Part shown: positions 25,551 through 34,055 of the stretch, piece after piece
How positions within the stretch are numbered: position 1 is the first letter of the stretch
Layout of the letters: each line of letters opens with the position of its first letter
Assembly: GCF_001988955.1 (NCBI RefSeq)
Contig: NZ_CP014263.1
Location: 1,364,001-1,428,000 of the forward strand
Reading direction: 5' to 3'
DNA length: 64,000 nt
From: Spirosoma montaniterrae
GTDB taxonomy: Bacteria > Bacteroidota > Bacteroidia > Cytophagales > Spirosomataceae
Position numbers and translations under genes: made by a program
The notes under the pieces: generated by a model
Told to the model about the DNA's origin: nothing
The model's input: the letters and a program-made list of their open reading frames with translations, nothing else
Database searches by the model: none

Positions 25551-26984
25551 ATGATTGACGCCGACGAATCGTTTCGTATACACCTGCCAAATCAACAGGC
25601 CGATGGCGGGCGGAAGTGGCTCTATCCACGCGCTACGTCGGGGCGGTTTACGCGCTGGCGGACGTGGGTGGCCTGGGTGTTGCTGGCTTGTTTGTTTGCC
25701 GGGCCGTTTGTTTGGGTCGATGGGCATCCGCTGTTTCTGTTCAACGTGATCGAACGGCGATTCGTCGTATTTGGCGTTCCGTTCTGGCCGCAGGATTTTT
25801 ATTTGGTCGCTATCGGCCTGATTACGTTTGTCGTGTTTATCGCACTGTTTACGGTGGTGTTTGGGCGGGTCTGGTGCGGCTGGGCCTGTCCGCAGACGAT
25901 TTTTATGGAGATGGTGTTCCGCAAAATCGAAACGCTGATTGAAGGTGATCACAACGCCAAACGACGCTTAGACGCCGGGCCGTGGACAACCGAAAAAGTC
26001 GCGAAGAAAACGGCCAAGCACGGCGTATTTTTTCTGATTTCGTTTCTGATTAGTAACACCTTTCTGGCATACCTGATTGGCCGCGACCAACTGGTTGCCA
26101 TTATCACCGACAACCCCGCGCAACACCTCGGCGGGCTGGCGAGTATGCTGGTATTTACGGGTGTTTTTTACCTCGTTTTCGCCCGATTGCGCGAAATCGT
26201 TTGTACGACCATCTGCCCATACGGACGCTTGCAGGGCGTTATGCTCGACAAAAATTCGCTCGTCGTCGCCTACGACTACCTGCGCGGAGAGCCGAGGGGA
26301 AAGAGAGTGAAAAATGAAGAGTTAAAAATTAAAAGTGAAAATCATTTTTCACTTTTAATTTTTAACTCCCCAAAGGGGGACTGCGTCGATTGCAAACTGT
26401 GTGTGCAGGTGTGCCCGACGGGTATTGATATTCGGAACGGGATTCAGTTGGAGTGTATCAACTGCACGGCCTGCATGGACGCCTGCGACGAGGTGATGGA
26501 CAAAATCAGTCGCCCACGCGGGCTGATTCGGATAGATTCGCAAAACGGTATCGAGCAGAGACGCCCGTTTCGACTAACGGGGCGAATCGTAGCCTACAGT
26601 GCGGTGCTGCTGGGGTTGCTGGGCCTGATGGGATTTCTGCTCATCAGCCGACCCGCTGCCGACGTAACGGTGTTGCGGGCACCGGGGCAACTGTATCAAC
26701 GCGGGCCGGGACAGACCGTCTCGAACCTCTACAGCGTCGAAATTATTAACAAAACCTACCAATCTATGTCGCTGACTATCAAGCCCGAGCGAACAGATGC
26801 ACGGTTGCGGTTCGTACAGCCGCTCTATTCGCTGCCGCCCGGTTCGCTTACCAAAGCTTTGTTTTTTATCGATCTGCCCGAACGCGCCATCCACGCCAGC
26901 AGCACACCCGTAACGCTCCACATCACCGCCAACGGCGAACCGGTGAGCGATGTAAAAACAACCTTTTTAGGACCAACGGATTGA
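25551..26984 (+). CDS. ccoG: Cytochrome c oxidase accessory protein CcoG (FixG/RdxA)
   Basis: A 477-residue membrane iron-sulphur protein needed for copper handling during cbb3 assembly. Features in order: membrane helices from residue 40, 'VWCGWACPQTIFMEMVFRKI' near residue 108, two 4Fe-4S motifs ('CVDCKLCVQVCPTGIDI' and 'ECINCTACMDACDEVM', around residues 277-315), a further helix, and a C-terminal Ig-like domain. About 20 residues before the first iron-sulphur motif ('KRVKNEELKIKSE...FSLLIFNS') come from an inserted palindromic repeat. The stop codon opens the next repeat. Confidence 0.93.
   Translation: MIDADESFRIHLPNQQADGGRKWLYPRATSGRFTRWRTWVAWVLLACLFAGPFVWVDGHPLFLFNVIERRFVVFGVPFWPQDFYLVAIGLITFVVFIALFTVVFGRVWCGWACPQTIFMEMVFRKIETLIEGDHNAKRRLDAGPWTTEKVAKKTAKHGVFFLISFLISNTFLAYLIGRDQLVAIITDNPAQHLGGLASMLVFTGVFYLVFARLREIVCTTICPYGRLQGVMLDKNSLVVAYDYLRGEPRGKRVKNEELKIKSENHFSLLIFNSPKGDCVDCKLCVQVCPTGIDIRNGIQLECINCTACMDACDEVMDKISRPRGLIRIDSQNGIEQRRPFRLTGRIVAYSAVLLGLLGLMGFLLISRPAADVTVLRAPGQLYQRGPGQTVSNLYSVEIINKTYQSMSLTIKPERTDARLRFVQPLYSLPPGSLTKALFFIDLPERAIHASSTPVTLHITANGEPVSDVKTTFLGPTD
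26319..26368. repeat. Perfect 23-bp inverted repeat inserted in frame in ccoG
   Basis: Arms 26319-26341 and 26346-26368 are exact inverse complements with a TCAT loop. A further partial copy of the word GTGAAAAATGAAG precedes it. GTGAAAA-word class. The reading frame runs through, adding about 20 residues between 'GEPRG' and 'KGDCVDC'. Confidence 0.9.
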
Positions 26985-27146
26985 GTGGTTGAATGATTGA
27001 ATGATGGAGTGGTTGAATGATTGAGTGGTTGAATGATAGAATGAAACCATCGCGCACCATTCAACCATCCAATCACTCAACCATTCAACCACTCAACCAC
27101 TCAACCATTCAACCATTCAATCATTCAATCATTCAACCACTCAACA
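26982..27146. repeat. Large palindromic repeat, GGTTGAATGATTGAATG class
   Basis: The left arm from the ccoG stop codon to about 27040 repeats TGAGTGGTTGAATGAT words. The right arm (about 27056-27146) consists of inverse-complementary TCAACCATTCAATCA words. It ends two bases before the fixH start and has no unique spacers. Confidence 0.87.
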
Positions 27147-27148
27147 TC

Positions 27149-27583
27149 ATGAATTGGGGAAAAGCTATTACGTTGACATTCATTGCCTTTGCCGGATTCA
27201 TTGGCACAATGGTGTACTGGATGTGTCAGCAGCGCGTCGATTTGGTACGCGACGATTATTATCAGAGCGAACTGGCTCATCAAAAACACATCGACCGGGT
27301 AAGCAACGCGGCCCGGCTAACCAATTTGGTAAACATGACCTACCTCGAAACCGAACAGCAACTGGCGTTTGCACTGCCTACCTCACTCCGGCGCGGCACC
27401 ATTACCTTCTACCGCCCCGCCGACCGGCAGCAGGATTTTCGCGTGTCGATACCCAACGCGCAAACCACAAGCCGCCGAACTCTTGTACCGACCAGCAAAC
27501 TGGCACGGGGCCACTGGCGCGTTCAGATTAGCTGGACCGACGGGCAACGCGACTACTACACTGAAAACGAGGTGTTTTTATGA
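27149..27583 (+). CDS. ccoH: FixH/CcoH family protein
   Basis: A 144-residue cbb3 accessory protein with one N-terminal membrane helix ('AITLTFIAFAGFIGTMVYWM') and the conserved 'DLVRDDYYQSELAHQKHIDR' segment just after it, then a periplasmic beta-rich domain. FixH takes part in copper loading or assembly of the oxidase. The ATG at 27149 is chosen because upstream in-frame codons are all repeat words. The stop overlaps the next start (ATGA), giving translational coupling to the SafE-like gene. Confidence 0.88.
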   Translation: MNWGKAITLTFIAFAGFIGTMVYWMCQQRVDLVRDDYYQSELAHQKHIDRVSNAARLTNLVNMTYLETEQQLAFALPTSLRRGTITFYRPADRQQDFRVSIPNAQTTSRRTLVPTSKLARGHWRVQISWTDGQRDYYTENEVFL

Positions 27584-28269
27584 GTGCCTGGCTACTAACG
27601 GCCTTGCTGGCGGGCGTGGCCGGTAGTCTGCACTGCGTCGGAATGTGCGGCCCGCTGGCGGCTGCGCTACCCGTTGGCCGACTGCCACAAGCGCAACGCG
27701 GGATTGCCGTGGGGCTGTATCATGCCGGGCGGTTGCTGGCCTACGCGGCTTTGGGTTTAGTGTTGGGCAGTGTCGGGCATGGGCTGTTGCTGGCTGGCTT
27801 ACAGCAACCGTTAGCTATTGGTGCCGGGCTGCTGCTATTGGTTTGGCCCATAGTTACCCGGAGCCGATTTGGTGGGCTAACGGCGTTGCGGCCTATGCGC
27901 TGGCTTTCGGTGCCGATGGCGCGGTTGTTTCAGTCGCCCTCGTTAACGTCATTCGGACTATTGGGGGTACTGAATGGACTGCTGCCCTGCGGCATGGTAT
28001 ATGTAGCCTTGGCCGGGGCCGTTGTAACCGGGAGTGCGCCGGGAAGTGCTACCTATATGGTTCTGTTTGGCTTAGGCACCGTACCCGCATTGGTGCTGGT
28101 ACGTTTTGTGCCAGCGTTCTTTTCGGCAGGTCTGCGTCGGCAGTTGTCGCGACTGACACCGTTGGTAACGGTGGGGCTGGGTATTTTACTGCTGGGCCGG
28201 GGTCTGTATCAGCCTACCCTAAAATCGGATACGAAAGAGCCAATAACAATCTGTCACGGAGGGCGTTAG
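27580..28269 (+). CDS. SafE/TauE-like membrane protein of the cbb3 cluster
   Basis: A 229-residue integral membrane protein annotated in relatives as sulphite exporter TauE/SafE family, but in cbb3 clusters probably a metal (copper) handling protein of the CcoA/YfcA-like type; this is inference. The N-terminus 'GVAGSLHCVGMCGPLAAALP' with its Cys and His pair, and 'LNGLLPCGMVYVALAGAV' in the second half, form the typical repeated motif with possible metal ligands. It overlaps ccoH by four bases. A strong hairpin follows, so it closes the cbb3 unit. Confidence 0.85.
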   Translation: MSAWLLTALLAGVAGSLHCVGMCGPLAAALPVGRLPQAQRGIAVGLYHAGRLLAYAALGLVLGSVGHGLLLAGLQQPLAIGAGLLLLVWPIVTRSRFGGLTALRPMRWLSVPMARLFQSPSLTSFGLLGVLNGLLPCGMVYVALAGAVVTGSAPGSATYMVLFGLGTVPALVLVRFVPAFFSAGLRRQLSRLTPLVTVGLGILLLGRGLYQPTLKSDTKEPITICHGGR

Positions 28270-28303
28270 CAGTCGTACCTGCGGGCTTTACCTGTATTTC
28301 ATA

Positions 28304-28349
28304 TTGCTTCATTTAGCGCGCGAATTAATTCGCCCGCTAAATGAAGCAA
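28304..28349. terminator. Bidirectional hairpin terminator
   Basis: TTGCTTCATTTAGCG at 28304-28318 pairs with CGCTAAATGAAGCAA at 28335-28349. An inner CGAATTAATTCG palindrome extends the stem. It lies between the SafE-like gene and the convergent thioredoxin-fold gene. Confidence 0.78.
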
Positions 28350-28351
28350 AT

Positions 28352-28663
28352 TCACAACAGCCCCGTAAGCGACACCACGTCATCCCAACTGCGGGTTCCT
28401 TCCCGACGACCCAATTCAACGCCTTGCTGTACCAGGACGAAAGCGGGCAACTGACTCAGGTTAAAGCTCTTAACTACGTCGGCGTGGCGAATTTCATCAA
28501 CTTTCAGGAGCCGTACCGAGGGCGGTAACTGTTGTTGCAGCCGGTCTGTCAGTACCGAAAGCGATGCACCCTCTGCCGGCGGTTGAGGTTTGGCGGGCAG
28601 AAAACACAACAGCACCGCTGTCTGGGCCGGTATGTAAATTGGCGTTGTGTGCGTAGCATCCAT
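28352..28663 (-). CDS. Thioredoxin-fold protein lacking the CxxC site
   Basis: A 103-residue protein with the thioredoxin pattern: a central strand 'TAVLLCFLPAKPQPP', then 'VRLLKVDEIRHADVVKSFNL' and the cis-proline segment 'LPAFVLVQQG'. The site where CxxC should stand contains one Cys and no second one, so it cannot act as a normal dithiol oxidoreductase. It may bind a partner instead. It is convergent with the cbb3 cluster and divergent from the histidine kinase. Confidence 0.72.
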   Translation of the reverse strand: MDATHTTPIYIPAQTAVLLCFLPAKPQPPAEGASLSVLTDRLQQQLPPSVRLLKVDEIRHADVVKSFNLSQLPAFVLVQQGVELGRREGTRSWDDVVSLTGLL

Positions 28664-28795
28664 AACAGACTGATGGAATTTCAGATTATACGGACAAAAA
28701 TCGGTCGATTAATCGCTTTCAGCCCTGATGCCTGTCAGAAACGCGGCTGATTTTAGTAGGTATCGGCTATTTTTACCAGCGGTTTGCCCAACGAC

Positions 28796-30049
28796 ATGCA
28801 TACGCTATTTAACAACCCTGTTTTTACCCACGCTACCATCGGCATACTTGTGTCTGACAGCGCGGGACAGATCGTATCAATTAATCAAATGGTTCAGCAA
28901 CTGTTTGGTTATGAGCGTGATGAGTTATTAAACCAAAACATCGACGTGCTGGTGCCGGTGCCGGTTCAGGGTATTCATGCCCGGCTGCGGCAGTCGTTTG
29001 TCGAAAATCCATCGGTGCGGGCTATGGGCCACAACCGCGATTTACACGCCCGCCGGAAAGATGGCTCGGTGTTCCCGGTCGAAATCAGTCTCAGTTATTT
29101 TCGACAGAACGATGAGTTGTTCGTGGTAGCATACATCATCGACATCACCCTCAAGAAAGAAACCGAACGGCAGTTGCTGGACCAGCGCGACTATATTCAG
29201 CGGCTCAACGCCGACCTCGAACAGAAAGTAGCCGACCGCACCCACGCGCTCATGAATACGCTCGAACAGTTGGAGCAATCGCGTGATGAACTGACCCGCG
29301 CTTTAGCCGCCGAACGGGAATTAGGCGAACTGAAATCGCGCTTTGTGTCGATGGCGTCGCACGAGTTTCGCACGCCACTCACTACCGTGCTCACGTCAGC
29401 CGCGCTCATCGAAAAATACACAACCACCGAACAGCAGGACAAACGGCTGCGTCACCTCGACCGCATCCGGGCTTCGGTCAATCACCTGAACGATATTCTG
29501 GAAGAGTTTCTGTCGGTTGGGCGGCTGGAAGAAGGGCGTATTGAACCGCACCCCGCCGAAACGGATGTGCCGAAGCTGATTGCCGAAACTGTGGCCGACA
29601 TGCAGGGGATGCTGAAAGAAGGGCAGACTGTGCAAACCGACGTGCTGTGTGACTGCCCGGTTTGGCTCGATTCGTCGCTGCTGCGTAAAGTGATGGTCAA
29701 CCTGCTGTCGAATGCCATCAAATATTCGGGGCCGGGGTCGGTTGTGACGATACGGTGCCACTGCGCCGAAGAACAGCTAACCCTGGTGGTGGCCGATCAG
29801 GGCATCGGCATTCCAAAAGATGACCAGGAACACTTGTTCGGGCGGTTTTTTCGGGCCAAAAACGCTACCAATATTGCCGGAACAGGGTTGGGCCTACACA
29901 TCGTTGGCCGTTACGTCGAACTGCTGGGCGGCACCGTTTCGCTCACCAGCGAACCCGGCGTGGGCACTACCGTAACCGTTGTGCTGCATAGCCTGAAAAA
30001 CCCGTATCCGGGCCAGGCTGCATCACTCTTCCCGAGTCGGCACGTATGA
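28796..30049 (+). CDS. PAS-domain sensor histidine kinase (possible FixL-like haem PAS)
   Basis: A 417-residue soluble kinase. Residues 8-120 are a PAS domain, about 125-170 a coiled coil, and 175-240 the dimerisation domain with the phospho-accepting His189 ('SMASHEFRTPL'). An ATP-binding domain with 'NLLSNAIKYSG' and 'GTGLGLHIV' follows. His61 and Arg81 have the same 20-residue spacing as the haem ligand His200 and the signalling Arg220 of Bradyrhizobium FixL. There is no membrane segment. It sits next to the cbb3 locus but no response regulator is nearby. The ATG at 28796 is preferred over a TTG at 28784. The C-terminus overlaps the convergent gene by 27 bases. Confidence 0.88.
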   Translation: MHTLFNNPVFTHATIGILVSDSAGQIVSINQMVQQLFGYERDELLNQNIDVLVPVPVQGIHARLRQSFVENPSVRAMGHNRDLHARRKDGSVFPVEISLSYFRQNDELFVVAYIIDITLKKETERQLLDQRDYIQRLNADLEQKVADRTHALMNTLEQLEQSRDELTRALAAERELGELKSRFVSMASHEFRTPLTTVLTSAALIEKYTTTEQQDKRLRHLDRIRASVNHLNDILEEFLSVGRLEEGRIEPHPAETDVPKLIAETVADMQGMLKEGQTVQTDVLCDCPVWLDSSLLRKVMVNLLSNAIKYSGPGSVVTIRCHCAEEQLTLVVADQGIGIPKDDQEHLFGRFFRAKNATNIAGTGLGLHIVGRYVELLGGTVSLTSEPGVGTTVTVVLHSLKNPYPGQAASLFPSRHV

Positions 30050-31396
30050 TTTTCCGTTTGTGCCATTCATGCCATTTCCGTTCGTGTGGTGTCCGTTGCG
30101 GGTCGATATGTGTCGATACCGCAAGTCCTGACGAAACTGCCGTTGTTCGTCGGGGCTTAGGGCTGTGCGGGTGGCTTCACCCTGTCCATATCCGTCGTTA
30201 AAATTATGAATGCGGCTGTCGGTTTGGGCCAGCTTCAGGTCTTCCAGCAGCACGTCGAGGTCGTTGGTCAGCGATTGTTGGCGGGTTTTCAGTTCGGCCA
30301 GATCGGGCAGCAGATCGAGGTTGTGCTGGAGAATGTTTTGGCGGGTACGCTGTTCGGCCAGTTCGGTTTCGAGCGGGGTCAGTAGTTTCTCTAATCGCTT
30401 CTGCCGACGGCGCAGTTTCCACAGCTTACTATCGGCCTGCAACCACCGGAACCAGAACGCCGACAACACCGGCAGCGCAATGCCCAGACACACAGCACCC
30501 GCCAGCGCAAACAGAATGCCGCTCAGTACGAATGAAAGCAACGCCCACGGGCTGTTTACGAGCGTCAGATTTAACTCACTCGACTCGCGTAGCTGCTGCT
30601 CGATTTTGTTGAGTGTCCGCTCGTCCAGCGTTTGCGACGTTGCCAGCGGGTCGGTGTTAAGTTGCAGTTGCCGCACCGATTTGTTGATGGCGGCTTTCAG
30701 TTGGTCGGTGCGGTAGGCTTCGTACCGAAACCAGCCCAGCACGGCCAGCGTCACAACGGCGAAACCGGCCAGTGCCAGCTTGAAACGCCCATAGCGGGAG
30801 CCATGCTTTACGGGGTCTTGCTGATACGGCTGCTCAATGAGCCGGTCGTAGGCGGGTTTCAATAGAATCGACACCATTGCCAGACCCACCGCAAAAGCCC
30901 AGGCTTCGTTGGTATCACGGATGTTGAGCGCGTAGGCCACAATTTCGTGCGAAATAATCAGATCGCCCGCCAGAAACGATATGCCTGCCACCAGAAACAG
31001 CAGCCCCGCCAGCAGCGAATACTCAGGAGCGGCTTTGGCCCGGCGTTCGCGCAGGCTCTCGCGCTCGGTCAGAATGGCCTGCCGGTCGGCTTCGTACTGA
31101 CCAGCCTGTTTTGCCAGCCGGTCTACCTGTTGCGTATGCGTTTGTAAATCGGCGAAGGTGTTGCGCCGGGCTTCGGTAGTTTCAGCGGTATGCTGGTCGA
31201 GTTGACGGAGTGCGTCTCGTTTTTCCTGAATACGGTTGGTTAGCCAATCAACGCTGACCCGGCTCGACAGGTAGCCTTCGTAGGTTTCACGATTTACGCC
31301 CTCCACGCCACTCGCGTAGCCGTGCTGAAAGTCAGGCTGTTGAATTGGCTCCAGACGGTTTGGCTGTTCGGGCTGTTCGTTCATCAGGTTGTTCAT
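30023..31396 (-). CDS. Uncharacterised coiled-coil membrane protein
   Basis: A 457-residue protein of unknown family. The N-terminal 120 residues and the region from about 310 to 400 are long charged helices likely to form coiled coils ('RQKRLEKLLTPLETELAEQR'). Between them are four or so membrane helices ('YSLLAGLLFLVAGISFLAGD', 'FALAGAVCLGIALPVLSAF'). The tail is rich in Gly, Asn and His. The start may be 31396 or the second Met at 31384. It is convergent with the kinase. Function not known. Confidence 0.72.
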   Translation of the reverse strand: MNNLMNEQPEQPNRLEPIQQPDFQHGYASGVEGVNRETYEGYLSSRVSVDWLTNRIQEKRDALRQLDQHTAETTEARRNTFADLQTHTQQVDRLAKQAGQYEADRQAILTERESLRERRAKAAPEYSLLAGLLFLVAGISFLAGDLIISHEIVAYALNIRDTNEAWAFAVGLAMVSILLKPAYDRLIEQPYQQDPVKHGSRYGRFKLALAGFAVVTLAVLGWFRYEAYRTDQLKAAINKSVRQLQLNTDPLATSQTLDERTLNKIEQQLRESSELNLTLVNSPWALLSFVLSGILFALAGAVCLGIALPVLSAFWFRWLQADSKLWKLRRRQKRLEKLLTPLETELAEQRTRQNILQHNLDLLPDLAELKTRQQSLTNDLDVLLEDLKLAQTDSRIHNFNDGYGQGEATRTALSPDEQRQFRQDLRYRHISTRNGHHTNGNGMNGTNGKSYVPTREE

Positions 31397-31482
31397 CTTA
31401 TTAAAACGCCTGTAAATACGCGAATAGTGCCTTAACAAACCAACTATTAGACTGGAGAATTCTATTCTTTTGCCGACATAAG

Positions 31483-32040
31483 CTACCCCATCCCGCGCCG
31501 TCGGTCGATGGCGTCACGAATGCGGGCCGCGCTTTCGTAATCTTCTTTTTTGATAATTTTCGTCAGTAATTCCTCCAGTTCAGCGAGCGTGTATTCAGCG
31601 TAGGAGCCTTTTTTGTCGCGTGTGCGGTCATCCACAAAATACCCCGAAGCTTCCACCACGTCGGGCGTGGCCCGGAGCGGGCAATCGAACCGAACGGCCA
31701 GAGCAATGGCATCGGAGGGCCGGGCATCCATGCTGATTGCCTCGCCATTGTCCCGAAGCAGCACGATGTCGGCGTAAAAAATATCGTTCTCGAAGCGGCT
31801 GATGAGTACTTCTTTGAGCCGCACACCTGTTTGCCGCATGATGTTCGTTATCAGGTCATGCGTAAACGGACGTAGCGGCTGCATCTTTTCCATAGCCACA
31901 GCAATCGCCTGTGCCTCGGTGGGGCCAATGACGAGTGGAATGCGCCGTTTTCCTTCCTTGTCTTCCAGAATGAGGGCGTAGTTGCCCGGCTGGGAGATGC
32001 TTTCCGACAGGGCTATAATCGATAAGTCAATTGGCGGCAT
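31483..32040 (-). CDS. Bifunctional nuclease family protein (DUF151) with UvrB/C motif
   Basis: A 185-residue protein. Residues 1-140 are the bifunctional-nuclease (BFN/DUF151) domain, with 'RIPLVIGPTEAQAIAVAME', 'MRPFTHDL'-type and 'DARPSDAIALAVRF' signatures. The C-terminal 40 residues form a UVR motif ('KKEDYESAARIRDAI'), the usual layout in Bacteroidetes. The molecular role of bacterial members is uncertain. The ATG at 32040 lies within the end of the upstream small gene (14-base overlap), so it is translated with the hydrogenase operon although it may not serve it. Confidence 0.9.
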   Translation of the reverse strand: MPPIDLSIIALSESISQPGNYALILEDKEGKRRIPLVIGPTEAQAIAVAMEKMQPLRPFTHDLITNIMRQTGVRLKEVLISRFENDIFYADIVLLRDNGEAISMDARPSDAIALAVRFDCPLRATPDVVEASGYFVDDRTRDKKGSYAEYTLAELEELLTKIIKKEDYESAARIRDAIDRRRGMG

Positions 32041-32257
32041 CGGTTTCGTTGCGTTGAATAAACAGGCACAGTTCGCCAATGTCATCGAAGGGAGAAATTA
32101 CAAATCCTTCTACTGAAAGTCGGTACAGGTTGCGCCCTTCTACCTCGATGTGATACCCGTTTTCCAGCGTAATATGCCGCCCTGCGCGTACCTGCACCGC
32201 TATCTTCATCTGCTCAAGGGCATACAGCACGAAATCTGTTTCGTTATAGTCGGACAT
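32027..32257 (-). CDS. Small hypothetical protein at the end of the hydrogenase operon
   Basis: 76 residues, no family recognised. It appears to be a small alpha/beta protein ('DFVLYALEQMKIAVQVRAG', 'HIEVEGRNLYRLSVEGF'). The start ATG at 32257 is two bases after the nickel transporter stop, and its end overlaps the next gene by 14 bases. The tight packing argues that it is real and expressed. Confidence 0.65.
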   Translation of the reverse strand: MSDYNETDFVLYALEQMKIAVQVRAGRHITLENGYHIEVEGRNLYRLSVEGFVISPFDDIGELCLFIQRNETDAAN

Positions 32258-32259
32258 GG

Positions 32260-32916
32260 TCAGTTCAGGTTTTCCCACAATACCCGGATACCGAGCACGA
32301 CGCAACAGACCGACGAGAGAACGGTCAGGACGCTGCGGACGGCACTGCGACGTTGCCAGCGCAGTGCCAGGGGAACGCTAAACGCGCCGGCAGCTACCAT
32401 CATGCCGCCGATGGAGCCTGTTCCGAACAGGGTCAGGTAAAGTAAACCCGCACCCGTACCTTTGATCTGGGTGAGTACCGACAAAATCAGTGCCCCGCTA
32501 CCAGCCAGCCCGTGGATTAGCCCCACGCCGTAGGCCAGCCTGTGGGTGTGGTTGCTGATTGGCTGCGTGTGCAGGTGCAACACCTGACTACCCGGCACGT
32601 GTGCCACCGCATTGGTTGATTGCGTGGTCAGGCGATACAGTCTGAAAACGCCCAAACTCAGCAACATTACCCCCACGCCCGCTTCGAGGTAGCGGAAATT
32701 CTCTTCATGTAGCACGAACTTCCCGACGATGAAAATGCTACCCACCAGAAGGATTGTAGACGAGTGGCCCAGCCCCCAGAAAATCCCGTCTTTCAGCGCA
32801 AGCCCGATGTTGTTTCGGCGCGTAACGATGTTGCTGACGGCCACTAAATGGTCAGCCTCGAAGGCGTGGGCAAATCCTACGCTCAGAGCCAGCAAAAACG
32901 GCAGCAGTTGATCCAT
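32260..32916 (-). CDS. Nickel/cobalt transporter, UreH/NicO-like
   Basis: A 218-residue membrane protein with about six helices. The first helix has HAFEADH, i.e. the HX4DH signature that binds Ni or Co in NiCoT-type permeases. 'WGLGHSSTI' is the second conserved element, and the middle loop is histidine-rich ('HLHTQPISNHTHRL'). Placed in a [NiFe] hydrogenase operon, it most likely imports nickel for the active site. The start is 11 bases after the NHL gene stop. Confidence 0.85.
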   Translation of the reverse strand: MDQLLPFLLALSVGFAHAFEADHLVAVSNIVTRRNNIGLALKDGIFWGLGHSSTILLVGSIFIVGKFVLHEENFRYLEAGVGVMLLSLGVFRLYRLTTQSTNAVAHVPGSQVLHLHTQPISNHTHRLAYGVGLIHGLAGSGALILSVLTQIKGTGAGLLYLTLFGTGSIGGMMVAAGAFSVPLALRWQRRSAVRSVLTVLSSVCCVVLGIRVLWENLN

Positions 32917-32927
32917 AAATCGGTTCG

Positions 32928-34052
32928 TTAGTGGGTAAAGTGGCTGATGACAATGCGGTGGTTGCCCGTATCGGCAATGAACAGCCGCTCTGCGTCGGTA
33001 CAGATGGAGAAGGGCCAGTAAAGCTGCCTGTCGGTGCCAAAACGGGTGTTGGCGTTCTCGCTGCCAGTGTCGAAACGGGCGTGACCGATGAGGTTGTCGG
33101 CGGGTGGATTATGCTGCGTAGGTACGTTCGCGAACCACAGCAGGCGGCTATTACCGGTATCGGCTACCAGCAGCCCTTCGCCGTGAAAATAGGCGTCGTA
33201 GGTCCAGCTTTGCGTGTGCCGGGCCGGAAACAGACCGTACTGATTCTGCCCGTTGCTGTCAAAATCGGGTTGCCCCAGCACTACGTCGGCCTGTTGATGG
33301 GGGGCGGTTTGCCAGTCGTGCCAGAGCAATGTTCGGTAATATTGCGTATCGGCCACGGCCAGTTGTCCCCCCGGCCCCAGCCTGACCGAGTACGGCCAGA
33401 TGGGTTGCTCCGACTCGTAGTCGCGCTCGGTAAAACTATCTTTGCCAATTACTGCCGTGGCCGGGGCGTAGGAGTCGACAGGAAGTGTGTCATAGTAGAG
33501 AATTCGCCGGTTGCCGGTGTCGGCAATCCAGAGCCGCTGTCCATCGGAGGTTACGCCGTAAGGCCAGTTCAGACTCCGCTCGGTTGGCCCGGCCCCAATG
33601 CCGCGTATGTTCGGCTCGTTATGGCTAAAGTCGGGTTGCCCCAGTACTACGTCGGCCTGTTGGCCGGTTTGGGTTGGAAACCGGTGCCAGACCAGCACCC
33701 GGTGATTCCAGGCGTCGGCCACCACCAACCGCTCACCATCCGACCACAGACCCGAAGGGTACTGCAACGTACTGGCACCGGCACCGCCCCCCGCATTGCG
33801 TCCGGTTTCAGCGGCATCGGTCTGCCCCAGCACCACGTCCGGCTCGGTAAACTCGGTGTCGGGTATGTGGTTCCAGATAAATACCCGGTTCTGCCCGGTA
33901 TCGGCAACGATGAGCCGCCCACCTACGGCCCATACGCCACGCGGGGCCAGCAATGGACGCCCGGCACTGCCCCGAAAGACCCGGCTGTCATGAACCAGCG
34001 GTGGGGCATCTGGCAGCGAAGGAGTAAGATAGGAGAGGGTTGTCGTAGTCAT
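32928..34052 (-). CDS. NHL-repeat beta-propeller protein of the hydrogenase operon
   Basis: A 374-residue protein of about six NHL-type repeats, each with a 'G...DG..LWIADTGNRR' or 'VVADAWNHRVLVW' pattern and the spacer 'VVLGQPDF'. A beta-propeller fold is expected. There is no signal peptide. It starts three bases after hypE, so it is translated in the operon. I recall NHL and TPR proteins accompanying group 2a hydrogenases in other phyla but cannot verify this here. Its role (assembly scaffold or electron-partner docking) is open. Confidence 0.85.
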   Translation of the reverse strand: MTTTTLSYLTPSLPDAPPLVHDSRVFRGSAGRPLLAPRGVWAVGGRLIVADTGQNRVFIWNHIPDTEFTEPDVVLGQTDAAETGRNAGGGAGASTLQYPSGLWSDGERLVVADAWNHRVLVWHRFPTQTGQQADVVLGQPDFSHNEPNIRGIGAGPTERSLNWPYGVTSDGQRLWIADTGNRRILYYDTLPVDSYAPATAVIGKDSFTERDYESEQPIWPYSVRLGPGGQLAVADTQYYRTLLWHDWQTAPHQQADVVLGQPDFDSNGQNQYGLFPARHTQSWTYDAYFHGEGLLVADTGNSRLLWFANVPTQHNPPADNLIGHARFDTGSENANTRFGTDRQLYWPFSICTDAERLFIADTGNHRIVISHFTH

Positions 34053-34055
34053 AGT

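Noticed and set aside
26982..27146. Regular short repeats that look like a CRISPR array
   Set aside because: The words are 7-8 bases long, not separated by unique spacers, and form one large inverted repeat. No cas genes are nearby.
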